Shown here piece after piece: positions 43,139 through 51,895 of a DNA stretch of 64,000 nt (positions within the stretch are counted from its first letter, which is position 1; each line of letters opens with the position of its first letter). Both the position numbers and the translations under genes were made by a program. Source of the stretch: JBHJGP01 sp050331695 (GTDB lineage: Bacteria; Pseudomonadota; Alphaproteobacteria; Geminicoccales; Geminicoccaceae); NCBI GenBank assembly GCA_050331695.1, contig JBHJGP010000025.1, forward strand, positions 62,001 to 126,000, given 5' to 3'. Under the pieces are notes generated by a model. That model was given only the letters and a program-made list of their open reading frames with translations, was not told the DNA's origin and ran no database searches.

Positions 43139-43648
43139 TCAGATGCATTTGAAATAGTCGAAGGGCTCAAGGCAGGAGAGGCACCGGTAGCTCGCCTTGC
43201 ACGGGGTCGAGCCGAACTGGCTGATCCGTTCGGTCGCGCAGGAGCCGCAGCGGGGGCAGGCGATCGGTGGCTTGGTCAGGGAGCCGAAGCCAGTCGCGGC
43301 ATTACCTTTGACCGGCGGGACGATGCCGTAGGCCAGAAGTTTTTCCCGGCCCTCATCGCTGATCCAGTCGGTGGTCCAGGCGGGCGAAAGCTGACGCTCG
43401 AGAACCAGTTTCCCGATACCTTTGTTGCGCAGATGGTTCTCGATCTCGATATTGATGACCGCCGTCGCCGGACAGCCTGAATAAGTGGGCGTGATCAATA
43501 GCTTCAGCGTGTCGCCGTCCCAACCCACATGGCGGATGACGCCCAGATCAACCAACGATATGCAAGGGATTTCCGGGTCCGGGATTTCGTGGAGCCACGC
43601 CCAGATTTCTGTCAATGCAGGACGGCTCGTGGTTTGGGAGCCGGTCAC
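43139..43648 (-). CDS. paaD: PaaD, scaffold/maturation protein of the PaaABC epoxidase
   Basis: 169 aa. The N-terminal MIP18/DUF59 fold (WAWLHEIPDPEIPCISLVDLGVIRHVGWDGDTLKLLITPTYSGCPAT) is followed by a Zn-ribbon tail with CPRCGSCAT and CKASYRCLSCLEPFDYFKCI. It is thought to assist iron-sulphur or iron-site maturation of the epoxidase or its reductase. GTG start overlaps the paaC stop by four bases. Confidence 0.92.
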   Translation of the reverse strand: MTGSQTTSRPALTEIWAWLHEIPDPEIPCISLVDLGVIRHVGWDGDTLKLLITPTYSGCPATAVINIEIENHLRNKGIGKLVLERQLSPAWTTDWISDEGREKLLAYGIVPPVKGNAATGFGSLTKPPIACPRCGSCATERISQFGSTPCKASYRCLSCLEPFDYFKCI

Positions 43649-44409
43649 CAGACGGCTCCCGGATGGTTGCGCTGCAGCACCTGCATCTCGGCGAGCAGAT
43701 AACCCAGATGCTCGGTGTGAACGCCCTGGCGGCCGCCTTTCTGAATATGACCGTCTTCCGGGTGTTCCAGCATGCCGGCGGTAAAGGCTCGGGCCACATG
43801 CTCATCCCACCGGTCCCGGAGAGATGATGGTTTTGGCGCCGTACCCCGGTCGGCCAAAGCTTGATCGATCTCATCATCCAGGAACATCTCGCCCGTGTAG
43901 GGCCAGAGCAGGTCGACCGCGGTCTGGAGCCGGCGGTTGCTCTCGTCGGTGCCGTCTCCCAGACGGACCACGCGGTCGCCGCTCCGCTCCAAATGATACG
44001 CCGCTTCCTTACGCGCCTTTTCAGCGATTTCGGCGACCCGGCTTTCGCTGGAGCGCTCCAGTTCCCCCAGCAGACCAAAATGCCAGGCGTCGAACAGAAA
44101 TTGCCGCATCAATGTTTGGCCGAAATCGCCGTTCGGCTGCTCGACCAGGAGCAGATTGTGGAACTCACGGGAATCCCGCAGATAGGCCAGATCGTCGGCG
44201 GTTCGCCCGACCCCTTCCACCTCGCCGGCGAGGGCGAGCCAGAGTTGGGTCTGGCCGATCAGATCGAGGGCCGTGTTGGCGAGCGCGATGTCCTCTTCCA
44301 ACACAGGCCCGCGGCCGCACCATTCCGAGACGCGGTGGCCGAGAACAAGGGTGGTATCGCCCATACGGGTAAGAAATTGGAACAGCGCCGGGGCGTCTGA
44401 TCCCGCCAT
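43645..44409 (-). CDS. paaC: PaaC, structural subunit of ring-1,2-phenylacetyl-CoA epoxidase
   Basis: 254 aa, four-helix ferritin-like. Landmarks are TLVLGHRVSEWCGRGPVLEEDIALANTALDLIGQTQLWL, AYLRDSREFHNLLLVEQPNGDFGQTLMRQFLFDAWHF and GDGTDESNRRLQTAVDLLWPYTGEMF. It forms the PaaAC core with PaaA. The ATG at 44409 shares one base with the paaB stop. Confidence 0.95.
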   Translation of the reverse strand: MAGSDAPALFQFLTRMGDTTLVLGHRVSEWCGRGPVLEEDIALANTALDLIGQTQLWLALAGEVEGVGRTADDLAYLRDSREFHNLLLVEQPNGDFGQTLMRQFLFDAWHFGLLGELERSSESRVAEIAEKARKEAAYHLERSGDRVVRLGDGTDESNRRLQTAVDLLWPYTGEMFLDDEIDQALADRGTAPKPSSLRDRWDEHVARAFTAGMLEHPEDGHIQKGGRQGVHTEHLGYLLAEMQVLQRNHPGAVW

Positions 44410-44693
44410 CACATGTGGCCCACCTCGTCGGGCACATCGAAAAAGGTGGGATGACGGTAGACCTTGCTGTCAGCGGGATCGAACATCGGTCCCTTTTCCG
44501 CCGGCGAACTCGCCGTGATCTCGCTCGATCTCACGACCCAGATGCTGACGCCTTCCTTTCGTCGGGTGTAGACGTCGCGGGCGTTCCTGATCGCCATCTC
44601 CGCGTCCGGCGCATGTAGGCTGCCGACGTGCCGGTGGTTCAAGCCCTGCTGACCGCGAACGAAAATCTCCCAAAGGGGCCACTCAGTAGACAT
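44409..44693 (-). CDS. paaB: PaaB, small subunit of phenylacetyl-CoA epoxidase
   Basis: 94 aa: WPLWEIFVRGQQGLNHRHVGSLHAPDAEMAIRNARDVYTRR and GVSIWVVRSSEI are the family signature. It bridges the PaaAC heterodimers. It lies between paaA (15-base gap) and paaC. Confidence 0.95.
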   Translation of the reverse strand: MSTEWPLWEIFVRGQQGLNHRHVGSLHAPDAEMAIRNARDVYTRRKEGVSIWVVRSSEITASSPAEKGPMFDPADSKVYRHPTFFDVPDEVGHM

Positions 44694-44708
44694 CGCACGC
44701 CACGCCGG

Positions 44709-45701
44709 TCATTCGGCCGCGACCGGGGTAGCCGCGTGCTTCTCGGCGTGGGCGCTCAGACCCTCGCGAACCCAGGCGCCATCCTCCCACGCCTGGCGCC
44801 GGGCCGTGAGGCGCTCGCGGTTGCAGGGCCCGTTACCCTTGATCACCTCGAAGAATTCTTTCCAGTCGGGCTCGCCGAAATCGTACGCGTTTCGCGCTTC
44901 GTTCCATTTGAGCTCAGGGTCCGGGATGGAAAGGCCCAGATAATCGGCTTGGGGAACGGTCTGGTCGACGAATTTTTGTCTGAGCTCGTCATTGGAATTG
45001 AGCTTGATTTTCCAGGCCATCGACTGGGCGGAATGAATGGAATCGCCGTCCGCCGGTCCGAACATCATCAGTGACGGCCACCACCAGCGGTTCAACGCGT
45101 CCTGGGCCATCGCTTTCTGCGCGGCCGTGCCCTTGCAAAGCTTGACCATGATGTCGAAGCCCTGGCGTTGGTGAAAGCTCTCCTCCTTGCAGATCCGGAT
45201 CATCGCCCGGCTGTAGGGACCATAGGAACAGCGCTGTAGCGGCACCTGATTCATAATCGCCGCGCCGTCGACCAGCCAGCCTATGGCGCCGATATCGGCC
45301 CAGGTCAGGGTCGGATAGTTGAAGATCGACGAGTACTTGGCCTTGCCACTGTGGAGCTGCTCATACATCTCGTCGCGGCTGATGCCGAGGGTCTCGGCGG
45401 CGCAGTAGAGGTAGAGCCCGTGGCCGGCTTCGTCCTGAACCTTGGCGAGGAGGATCGCTTTGCGCTCCAGGTTCGGCGCCCGAGTGATCCAATTGCCTTC
45501 GGGCAACTGGCCGACAATTTCCGAGTGGGCGTGCTGGCTGATCTGGCGGATCAAGGTTTTGCGGTAGCCCTCGGGCATCCATTCCTTGGGCTCGATCTTT
45601 TCGCCTCGATCGATACGCTCCTGGAATGCGCGCTCCTCAGGCGTCATCTCGTCGAGTTTCTTGACGCCCCTACCGTCCGTCTTGACCATTTGCGCGTACA
45701 T
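44709..45701 (-). CDS. paaA: PaaA, catalytic di-iron subunit of phenylacetyl-CoA epoxidase
   Basis: 330 aa. The bacterial multicomponent-monooxygenase-like di-iron motifs lie in AILLAKVQDEAGHGLYLYCAAETLG (with E-x2-H) and MIRICKEESFHQRQGFDIMV. The start MYAQMVKTDGRGVKKLDEMTPEE is preceded by a GGGAG site; the longer open frame upstream (to 45785) reads into the thiolase. It performs the 1,2-epoxidation of phenylacetyl-CoA with PaaBC, and needs the PaaE reductase, not found in the window. Confidence 0.96.
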   Translation of the reverse strand: MYAQMVKTDGRGVKKLDEMTPEERAFQERIDRGEKIEPKEWMPEGYRKTLIRQISQHAHSEIVGQLPEGNWITRAPNLERKAILLAKVQDEAGHGLYLYCAAETLGISRDEMYEQLHSGKAKYSSIFNYPTLTWADIGAIGWLVDGAAIMNQVPLQRCSYGPYSRAMIRICKEESFHQRQGFDIMVKLCKGTAAQKAMAQDALNRWWWPSLMMFGPADGDSIHSAQSMAWKIKLNSNDELRQKFVDQTVPQADYLGLSIPDPELKWNEARNAYDFGEPDWKEFFEVIKGNGPCNRERLTARRQAWEDGAWVREGLSAHAEKHAATPVAAE

Positions 45702-45727
45702 CACAGGCTCCCGATCGTCGCCAGTAT

Positions 45728-46957
45728 TCAGATCCGCTCGACAATGATGGCGATGCCCTGGCCGACGCCGATGCACATTATGCAAAGGGCATGGCGACCA
45801 CCGCTTCGGCGCAGTTGATGGGCCGCCGTCACGACGAGCCTAGCCCCGCTCATGCCGAGCGGATGACCGATGGCGATCGCGCCGCCATTGGGATTAACGT
45901 AGTCTGCGTCGTCCGGAACGCCAAGATCACGCAAGACGGCGAGCGCCTGGGCGGCGAACGCCTCGTTAAGCTCGATCACGTCCATCTGCTCGAGACTGAG
46001 CCCCGTTTTCGCCAGAACCCTGCGGGCCGCGGGCACCGGGCCGACGCCCATGATCCGGGGCTCGACCCCGGCTGTCGCCATCGCCAGGACCCGCGCGAGC
46101 GGCGTCAACCCATGGGTCTCCGCAGCCTGCCCGCTCGCCAGCAACAAAGCAGCGGCGCCGTCATTGACGCCCGACGCATTACCCGCCGTCACACTTCCAT
46201 CCCGGCCGTTGATACCGGGCAAGCCCGAAAGCTTATTGAGCGTTGTGCCGGGACGCGGATGCTCGTCCCGGTCGATCAGCAAGTCTTCGTCTTTGCGCTG
46301 CTTAACTGAAACGGGCACGATCTCATCGGCGAACAAACCCGCTTCTTGAGCTGCCGCCCACCGGGCCTGGCTGCGGGCCGCGAAGGCATCCTGATCGGCG
46401 CGGCTCACCTGAAAGGCTTCCGCCACATTGTCGGCCGTCTCGGGCATGGTGTCGGTGCCATAGGCCGCCTCGAAGGCTGGGTTTATGAACCTCCAGCCGA
46501 TCGTCGTGTCGTAGACCGCCGTGGACCTGGCGAACGCCATTTCGCTCTTCGGCATGACGAACGGCGCCCGGGACATGCTCTCGACCCCGCCGGCGATCAC
46601 CAGATCCAGCTCGCCCGTTTTGATGCCGCGGGCGGCGCTGCCCACGGCGTCCATGCCGGAGCCGCAAAGCCGATTGATGGTCGAGCCCGGCACCTCGATC
46701 GGCAGGCCGGCTAGCAGCGCCGCAAAGCGAGCCACATTGCGATTATCCTCGCCCGCCTGATTGGCGCATCCGTAGAGAACGTCGTCGAGGCGGGTCCAGT
46801 CGACCTCGCCGTTACGTTCGGCCAGTGCTTTGATCGGCACGGCCGCCAGATCGTCGGCCCGCACGCTCGACAACACGCCGCCATATCGACCGATCGGCGT
46901 TCGCACAGCGTCGCAGATAAAGGCTTCACCCATGGCAGCGCGCTTCGAAGACGACAT
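45728..46957 (-). CDS. paaJ: Thiolase, probably 3-oxoadipyl-CoA thiolase PaaJ
   Basis: About 400 aa. It has the acyl-Cys in NRLCGSGMDAVGSA, GNASGVNDGAAALLLASG, the His in GHPLGMSGARLV, and CIMCIGVGQGIAI. First in the paa run, 26 bases ahead of paaA, so 3-oxoadipyl-CoA (and 3-oxo-5,6-dehydrosuberyl-CoA) is the likely substrate; PcaF is the near alternative. Start may be ATG 46957 or ATG 46933 (MGEAFICDAVRTPIGRYGG), the latter matching family length better. Confidence 0.88.
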   Translation of the reverse strand: MSSSKRAAMGEAFICDAVRTPIGRYGGVLSSVRADDLAAVPIKALAERNGEVDWTRLDDVLYGCANQAGEDNRNVARFAALLAGLPIEVPGSTINRLCGSGMDAVGSAARGIKTGELDLVIAGGVESMSRAPFVMPKSEMAFARSTAVYDTTIGWRFINPAFEAAYGTDTMPETADNVAEAFQVSRADQDAFAARSQARWAAAQEAGLFADEIVPVSVKQRKDEDLLIDRDEHPRPGTTLNKLSGLPGINGRDGSVTAGNASGVNDGAAALLLASGQAAETHGLTPLARVLAMATAGVEPRIMGVGPVPAARRVLAKTGLSLEQMDVIELNEAFAAQALAVLRDLGVPDDADYVNPNGGAIAIGHPLGMSGARLVVTAAHQLRRSGGRHALCIMCIGVGQGIAIIVERI

Positions 46958-46996
46958 CACTCATCATGACCTCAACGGTCGCATTGCAGGAACACA

Positions 46997-47002
46997 ATTA
47001 TA
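46997..47002 (-). promoter_or_regulatory. Candidate -10 box upstream of paaJ
   Basis: A perfect TATAAT on the minus strand, 40 bases ahead of the thiolase start, in the 57-bp gap after the GH3-type gene. The only -35-like sequence is ~23 bases away, too far, so it is a weak or activator-dependent candidate. If real, the paa genes can be read without the upstream penicillin acylase and GH3 genes. Confidence 0.3.
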
Positions 47003-47014
47003 CACGAGTTTCAC

Positions 47015-48559
47015 TCAGGGCGCGGAGACAAGCGAGCGCTCGCCGACCAGGTCGGTGCGTGTTTTTTCAAAGTTTTCCGGGTCGGAGACGACGCGCGGGA
47101 CCTTATGCTGGCCGCCCAGCTTTCCCCGGCGGCGCATCCACTCGGCAAACCGTCCGGGCGGTAGGAGCTCCACTTGCGGACGGTCGAGGCCGGTTCCTCC
47201 ATGGCGGTGGGCGGCATAGTCATCGTTGAGCCGGCCCAAGGTCTCATCGATGCTCGAACTGAGCGCATCGACGATCCCGGCGTCGGCCGGCCTCGCCGTT
47301 TCGATCAGATAAACGTGGCGGCCAAGCTCGCCCTGCTCATCGGGCAGATGCCCTCCGACCATGAAATCTGTGATCTCGAGACCGGCTTCGGTGGCGGCCG
47401 CGGCGACGGCCTGCTCGAGTTCCGTTTCGATCACATGCTCGCCGAACATCGAGAGCGTGAAGGTGACGCGGCCCGTGACCAACAGCCGGGGCGGTTTGAC
47501 GGAGACGAACGATACCGTGTCGCCGAGCACGTAGCTCCAAAGACCGGCCGCCGTGGTGACGACGATCGCGTAGTTGATCCCGGGCTCGATATTGCCCAGC
47601 CAGTGGCGGGTCGGCGCATCGGTGCCCAGCTCTTCGACCGGCACGAACTCGAAGAAGATCCGGTCGTCGAAGCAGAGGAGGAGCCCATCCTCAGGCGTGG
47701 CATCGGCGAACGCGATGAACCCCTCGCTGGCGGGATAGACCTCGCGAGTGCTAGCCCCCGTCTTCTCGAGGAACGGGCGAAATCGGCCCTCGTAGGGTGC
47801 CCAGTTGACGCCGCCATGGACCAAGAGCTCGAGGTTGCGCAGAGGCGACACGTCGTAGCGCTGCTCGAGCCGGTCGATCAGGATCAAGAGCCAGCTCGGA
47901 ATGCCGCCCAGGACCGTGATGTTTTGACCGGCCATGGCGTCTACCAGGCGGTTCAGTTTCTCGTCCCAGTCATCGAGCAATGCGATATCGAGGGGCGGAA
48001 AGGCGAGGGGGCGCAGAATGGAGGGAGCCTGAGCGGTGATGACGCCCGAAAGATCGCCGCTTTTCACCCCAGGTGCTTGCTCCACCAGGGAGGTCGAGCC
48101 GCCGAGCATGAAGATCTTGCCGCTGAGAGACCGGCTCTCGGGATGCGCCGTCACATGAGCCCCTAGCACATGATAGCCCGTGCGGCGCTGGTGGCGAAGC
48201 ATCGCCCTGGTCACCGGAATGTATTTACTGCGGCCCGTGGTCGTGCCTGAACTCACCGCAAAATAAGGGATGCGTCCGGGCCAGGTGGCATCGATGATGA
48301 TCGGAAACGAATTCTTCCAGTAGGTCTCCCAGAAATCGTTGTAGTCGCGAAGTGGAACGCTTTTTTGATAGGCCTCAACCGAGTCAATCCGGTCAAATCG
48401 ATGCTGGCGGCCGAAACGGGTGCTCGCTGCCCGCTTGACCAAAGACAACAGGTGCCGCCGCTGAAACAAGGATGCTTCGGCTCGGCGCAGGCCTTTGATC
48501 CGCCGGTCCGCCCATAACCGGAAGGGGGGCGTGAGATCGATCAACTGTCCGGGCGCCAT
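47015..48559 (-). CDS. GH3-family acyl-acid amido synthetase-like protein
   Basis: 514 aa of adenylate-forming fold. GH3 landmarks: the P-loop-like YFAVSSGTTTGRSKYIPVT (about 100-118), LLVHGGVNWAPYEGRFRP, VYPASEGFIAFAD, the aspartate-containing VLGDTVSFVSV, the C-terminal hinge FGEHVIETELEQAV, and LGGQHKVPRVV. Plant GH3 enzymes adenylate an acid (indoleacetate, phenylacetate, jasmonate) and couple it to an amino acid; bacterial ones are little known. The start overlaps the penicillin acylase stop by 19 bases, so the two are coupled, and it runs on towards paaJ in the same direction. An acid substrate related to phenylacetate is an inference from context. Confidence 0.85.
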   Translation of the reverse strand: MAPGQLIDLTPPFRLWADRRIKGLRRAEASLFQRRHLLSLVKRAASTRFGRQHRFDRIDSVEAYQKSVPLRDYNDFWETYWKNSFPIIIDATWPGRIPYFAVSSGTTTGRSKYIPVTRAMLRHQRRTGYHVLGAHVTAHPESRSLSGKIFMLGGSTSLVEQAPGVKSGDLSGVITAQAPSILRPLAFPPLDIALLDDWDEKLNRLVDAMAGQNITVLGGIPSWLLILIDRLEQRYDVSPLRNLELLVHGGVNWAPYEGRFRPFLEKTGASTREVYPASEGFIAFADATPEDGLLLCFDDRIFFEFVPVEELGTDAPTRHWLGNIEPGINYAIVVTTAAGLWSYVLGDTVSFVSVKPPRLLVTGRVTFTLSMFGEHVIETELEQAVAAAATEAGLEITDFMVGGHLPDEQGELGRHVYLIETARPADAGIVDALSSSIDETLGRLNDDYAAHRHGGTGLDRPQVELLPPGRFAEWMRRRGKLGGQHKVPRVVSDPENFEKTRTDLVGERSLVSAP

Positions 48560-50814
48560 TCCTGCTTGTGGGGAAACGAACGGGCAATGGTTTCAGGCTG
48601 CAACGGCAAGTGCACATATGCGCCGTCGCGCCAGAGTTCGACCTGGTCACTGAACGTCGTGCTGCCAAGCCAACCGTCCTGGCCGCCGAACAAAACAAAC
48701 CAGTTGGCATCATCTTCGGCCATGTCTGAGATGTGCCGCGCCTGGGCGCCGAAGCTGGCGTTGTGGCGTTCCCGGACGAGATTGTGCGAGCGTTTCATCA
48801 GGGTCTCTCGCGAACCTGCGGTGGGCAGATCGTTAAGCTGGAAGAAGCGTCCCACCACCGGAACATTGCCCAAGATGTGTTGGACTTTCACCCGGTGCAT
48901 CTCGCCCCAGTTGGCATGGTTCGCGGCGTCGCTTGCGGCCTCATCGACCGCCTCCTGAAGAAGTTGTTTGCGCTCCTCGTCGGCGATGCCGCTTAGGTCA
49001 TCCACCAGATGAAGGATCAAGCTGCCCCATGCACCATCCACCCTCGACACCACCTTCTCCGGCCCACGCCCGTATAGATTACGGGTGATATGGTAGAGGA
49101 CAGTTTCGAAGACCACAGCGCCCTGGGAATCTTCACCATAACCTCCATCCCACTCGGCAAGTTGACCGACGCTGGGGTGATTGATCCCGGCGCTCTCGAG
49201 ACATTCCACGAGTTTGTTAGCCAAGCCCCGCGCTGATGCCGAGCTGACGTCTGTTTGAATGGATTGCAGAGCGGCCACGTCGATTTTGCCGTTGTCTCTG
49301 ACCAGCGTGGCCATGCGATCGATCCGGTCACTCGGGCTGAAGAAATAACCGGCCGGGCGATTGATATAGTCGGGCCGGTCGTTCGCTGACGCAATGAAGC
49401 CGCTTTCCGGATCGACCAGCCAAGCCATGTCCAAAGCGGTATCGACACCGTTCCACAGCGCACCGTTAGCCGGCGGTTCGACCACCAGATCACTGTCGAG
49501 GCTGTGCGAGCGTTTGGGCAGCCACGCCGCCATCAGCTTGGCGATACGCCCATCACGGTCGACGACGAGCATGTTTTGCGCTGACACGCCATAGGATCGG
49601 AAGGCCTCGCGAAACGCTTCGACATTTTCCGCTCGCATCGCCCGCAAAAAGGCGGTGATCTCATCGCTGGTCCCATGACCAACCCATTTCAGCGCCAAGG
49701 TTTCTCCGGGACGGGCCTGGACGAAGCGGCTGTCGGAGATCACCGGACCGAAAGGCGACAGGCGGACGTCGACCCGGGCGTCGCGCCAAAGCCGGGTCTT
49801 GATTTTCTCTTCTCGGACCTCGATCTCGCTGGTCGGTAGGGCGTCGACATCCACCAGATCGCTGCTGCTGGCGCGGGCATTGGTGCCGCCCCAGGCGATG
49901 GTCTGGCTGCGGCCGAGGGCGATGAAGGGAAGGCCCGGAATCATCATACCTACCGCATGGTAGGAGGGCGACTTCACGCCTGCGAGGAGCCAGAGATTGG
50001 GCAGGTTCAGGCCCAGATGCGGATCGTTGGCGATCAGCGGCGCGCCTTTCTTCGAACGGCTCGGGCCGATGACGAGCGAATTGCTGCCCGATCGGCTGAG
50101 ACCGCCGAGCAGGTTCTCGAGCACCGCTTGTTCGGTGGGCTGGTCGTCGCTCTCCGGGTCCGGCAGGTCGTCGATCGGCGGTATCCCGTGGCCGGCCACC
50201 CGCAGCCTTTGCCAGGTCTGGGGCCAGTCCGGGGCAAGCCTCGCTTCCAGCGCGCCAAATGCGGCGAGCCATGTCACATCCGTGCCGGCGAGGCGACCGA
50301 CCGTCACCAGATCCTCCGGCGTCCAGACCTCGTCCCGGAGACCGAGAAGACCGAACTCCGGCGGTTTGGCCGTCTGCGCCTGGTGCCAGTTCAAGCCAGC
50401 GACAAAGGCATCGACGAACAGACGGGTATCATCCGGCCAGGCGGCAACGACGTCGGCCGAACTCCGACCGAACCCCAACATCCGGAGACTTCGGTCGATA
50501 TCATGGGCGAATGGGCCGGCGATCTCGCTCAGACGGCCCTGGCTGATCTGTTTCAAAAGACGCATTTGGCCGGCGCGCAGATGGTGATGAACCACGCCGA
50601 GCGCAAACGCCAGATCCCGGTCGGTCTGGGCGTGGATGAACGGCACGTGATGCTCGTTCCAATGGACCTGAACCGGTTTCTCGAGCGGCATTTGCGTTTG
50701 GGGCAACGCGTCGAGGCGCATTTCGATCGATCGTTTGGCTGGCCAAAGGGCAGCACAGGCTGACAACAACATAACCCCTACCAAGCAACTGACGGTACGC
50801 AGGAACGGAAACAT
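48541..50814 (-). CDS. Penicillin acylase-family N-terminal nucleophile amidase (lipoprotein)
   Basis: 757 aa. A lipoprotein signal ends at LLSAC (Cys20), so the enzyme is probably anchored in the periplasm. The precursor carries the self-cleavage junction SG|S244-N-S (SRSGSNSLVIGPSRSKKGAPLIANDPHLGL), typical of Ntn-hydrolase acylases, and continues through LPFIALGRSQTIAWGGTNA. It hydrolyses amides such as penicillin G (phenylacetyl) or acyl-homoserine lactones in related proteins. Its position before the GH3-type and paa genes favours phenylacetyl amides. Start at ATG 50814 (MFPFLRTVSCLVG). Confidence 0.88.
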   Translation of the reverse strand: MFPFLRTVSCLVGVMLLSACAALWPAKRSIEMRLDALPQTQMPLEKPVQVHWNEHHVPFIHAQTDRDLAFALGVVHHHLRAGQMRLLKQISQGRLSEIAGPFAHDIDRSLRMLGFGRSSADVVAAWPDDTRLFVDAFVAGLNWHQAQTAKPPEFGLLGLRDEVWTPEDLVTVGRLAGTDVTWLAAFGALEARLAPDWPQTWQRLRVAGHGIPPIDDLPDPESDDQPTEQAVLENLLGGLSRSGSNSLVIGPSRSKKGAPLIANDPHLGLNLPNLWLLAGVKSPSYHAVGMMIPGLPFIALGRSQTIAWGGTNARASSSDLVDVDALPTSEIEVREEKIKTRLWRDARVDVRLSPFGPVISDSRFVQARPGETLALKWVGHGTSDEITAFLRAMRAENVEAFREAFRSYGVSAQNMLVVDRDGRIAKLMAAWLPKRSHSLDSDLVVEPPANGALWNGVDTALDMAWLVDPESGFIASANDRPDYINRPAGYFFSPSDRIDRMATLVRDNGKIDVAALQSIQTDVSSASARGLANKLVECLESAGINHPSVGQLAEWDGGYGEDSQGAVVFETVLYHITRNLYGRGPEKVVSRVDGAWGSLILHLVDDLSGIADEERKQLLQEAVDEAASDAANHANWGEMHRVKVQHILGNVPVVGRFFQLNDLPTAGSRETLMKRSHNLVRERHNASFGAQARHISDMAEDDANWFVLFGGQDGWLGSTTFSDQVELWRDGAYVHLPLQPETIARSFPHKQEWRPDS

Positions 50815-51041
50815 AGCTTTACGGCACCGTTTGAGTATCGATCGCGCAGGTGACCTCGCCTCAAACCCCCGGGAAGAAAAGAGGGTCCCGCTGACGCAAC
50901 AGCCGTTTCCCACCCAATTCGCCGCAAAGTCATAGCGACGGTGCCGTTTCGCGGGCTTTCACAAAGTCGTCATCGATCGGTCATCGAACCGCCTCCGACA
51001 ACTTCTACGAGCATTCGCCAGAGCCGCAACACGGTGATTGC

Positions 51042-51833
51042 ATGCTAGAGGTCGATAGCCTGACCAAGAGGTTCGGCGCAACCCAGGCGGTAGACGGCAT
51101 TTCGATCCGCGTCGAACCGGGCCAGTTCGTTGGCATCATTGGCAGGTCTGGCGCCGGCAAATCGACGTTTCTTCGCCTGATCAACAGACTGGTCGAGCCA
51201 ACCAGCGGTCGGGTTTTGGCCGATGGCCGTGAGATCACCGCGCTTCGCGGGCGCGCTCTCAGGCTGTGGCGAGCCCAATGCGCAATGATCTTCCAGCAGT
51301 TCAATCTGGTCGAGCGGCTCGACGTTCTGACCAATGTTCTGATCGGCCGGATCGCTCATCAGGGTCTTCTAGCGACAATCGGACGACATTTCAGTGACGC
51401 GGAGCGCACCCTGGCGATCCAGGCGCTGGACCGACTCGATCTGGCGCCTCAGGCCCTGCAGCGGGCCGGCACGCTCTCCGGCGGTCAACAGCAGCGCGTC
51501 GCGATCGCCAAGGCATTGGTCCAGAACCCGAAATTCCTTCTGGCGGACGAACCGATCGCGTCGCTCGATCCGGCAAACGCGGCCAAGGTGATGGACGCGC
51601 TCGCCACGATCAATCGCCAGGACGGGATTACGGTCCTGGTCAACCTTCACACACTCGACACCGCCCGCGCCTACTGCCGGCGGATCGTCGCGATGCACAG
51701 TGGCCGTGTCGTTTTCGACGGTGAACCGTCCTTGCTCACCGACCAACGGGTTCGCGAGATTTACGGTGCCGAGGGGTTGGTGACGGGCGCCTTAAATCTT
51801 GATCCGCCGTCGGCCGTCGCCACTGCAGCCTGA
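51042..51833 (+). CDS. phnC: Phosphonate-type ABC transporter ATP-binding protein PhnC
   Basis: 263 aa: Walker A IIGRSGAGKSTFLRLINRLVEP, Q-loop AMIFQQFNLVERLDVLTNVLIG (PhnC-type), signature LSGGQQQRVAIAKAL, Walker B KFLLADEPIASLDP and the unusual switch LVNLHTLDTARAYC with His. The LVNLHxLDxA motif is specific to PhnC-type ATPases. First gene of phnC-phnD-phnE-phnE; no C-P lyase or phosphonatase gene is nearby. Confidence 0.93.
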   Translation: MLEVDSLTKRFGATQAVDGISIRVEPGQFVGIIGRSGAGKSTFLRLINRLVEPTSGRVLADGREITALRGRALRLWRAQCAMIFQQFNLVERLDVLTNVLIGRIAHQGLLATIGRHFSDAERTLAIQALDRLDLAPQALQRAGTLSGGQQQRVAIAKALVQNPKFLLADEPIASLDPANAAKVMDALATINRQDGITVLVNLHTLDTARAYCRRIVAMHSGRVVFDGEPSLLTDQRVREIYGAEGLVTGALNLDPPSAVATAA

Positions 51834-51895
51834 ACCGCTTCAACCGGACGTCCGCAACAATCAGCGGACGTCCTCAATCCACTTGGGGAGAGACA

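Noticed and set aside
42114..43157. 347-codon plus-strand frame opposite paaZ
   Set aside because: Shadow of PaaZ coding sequence; no independent support.
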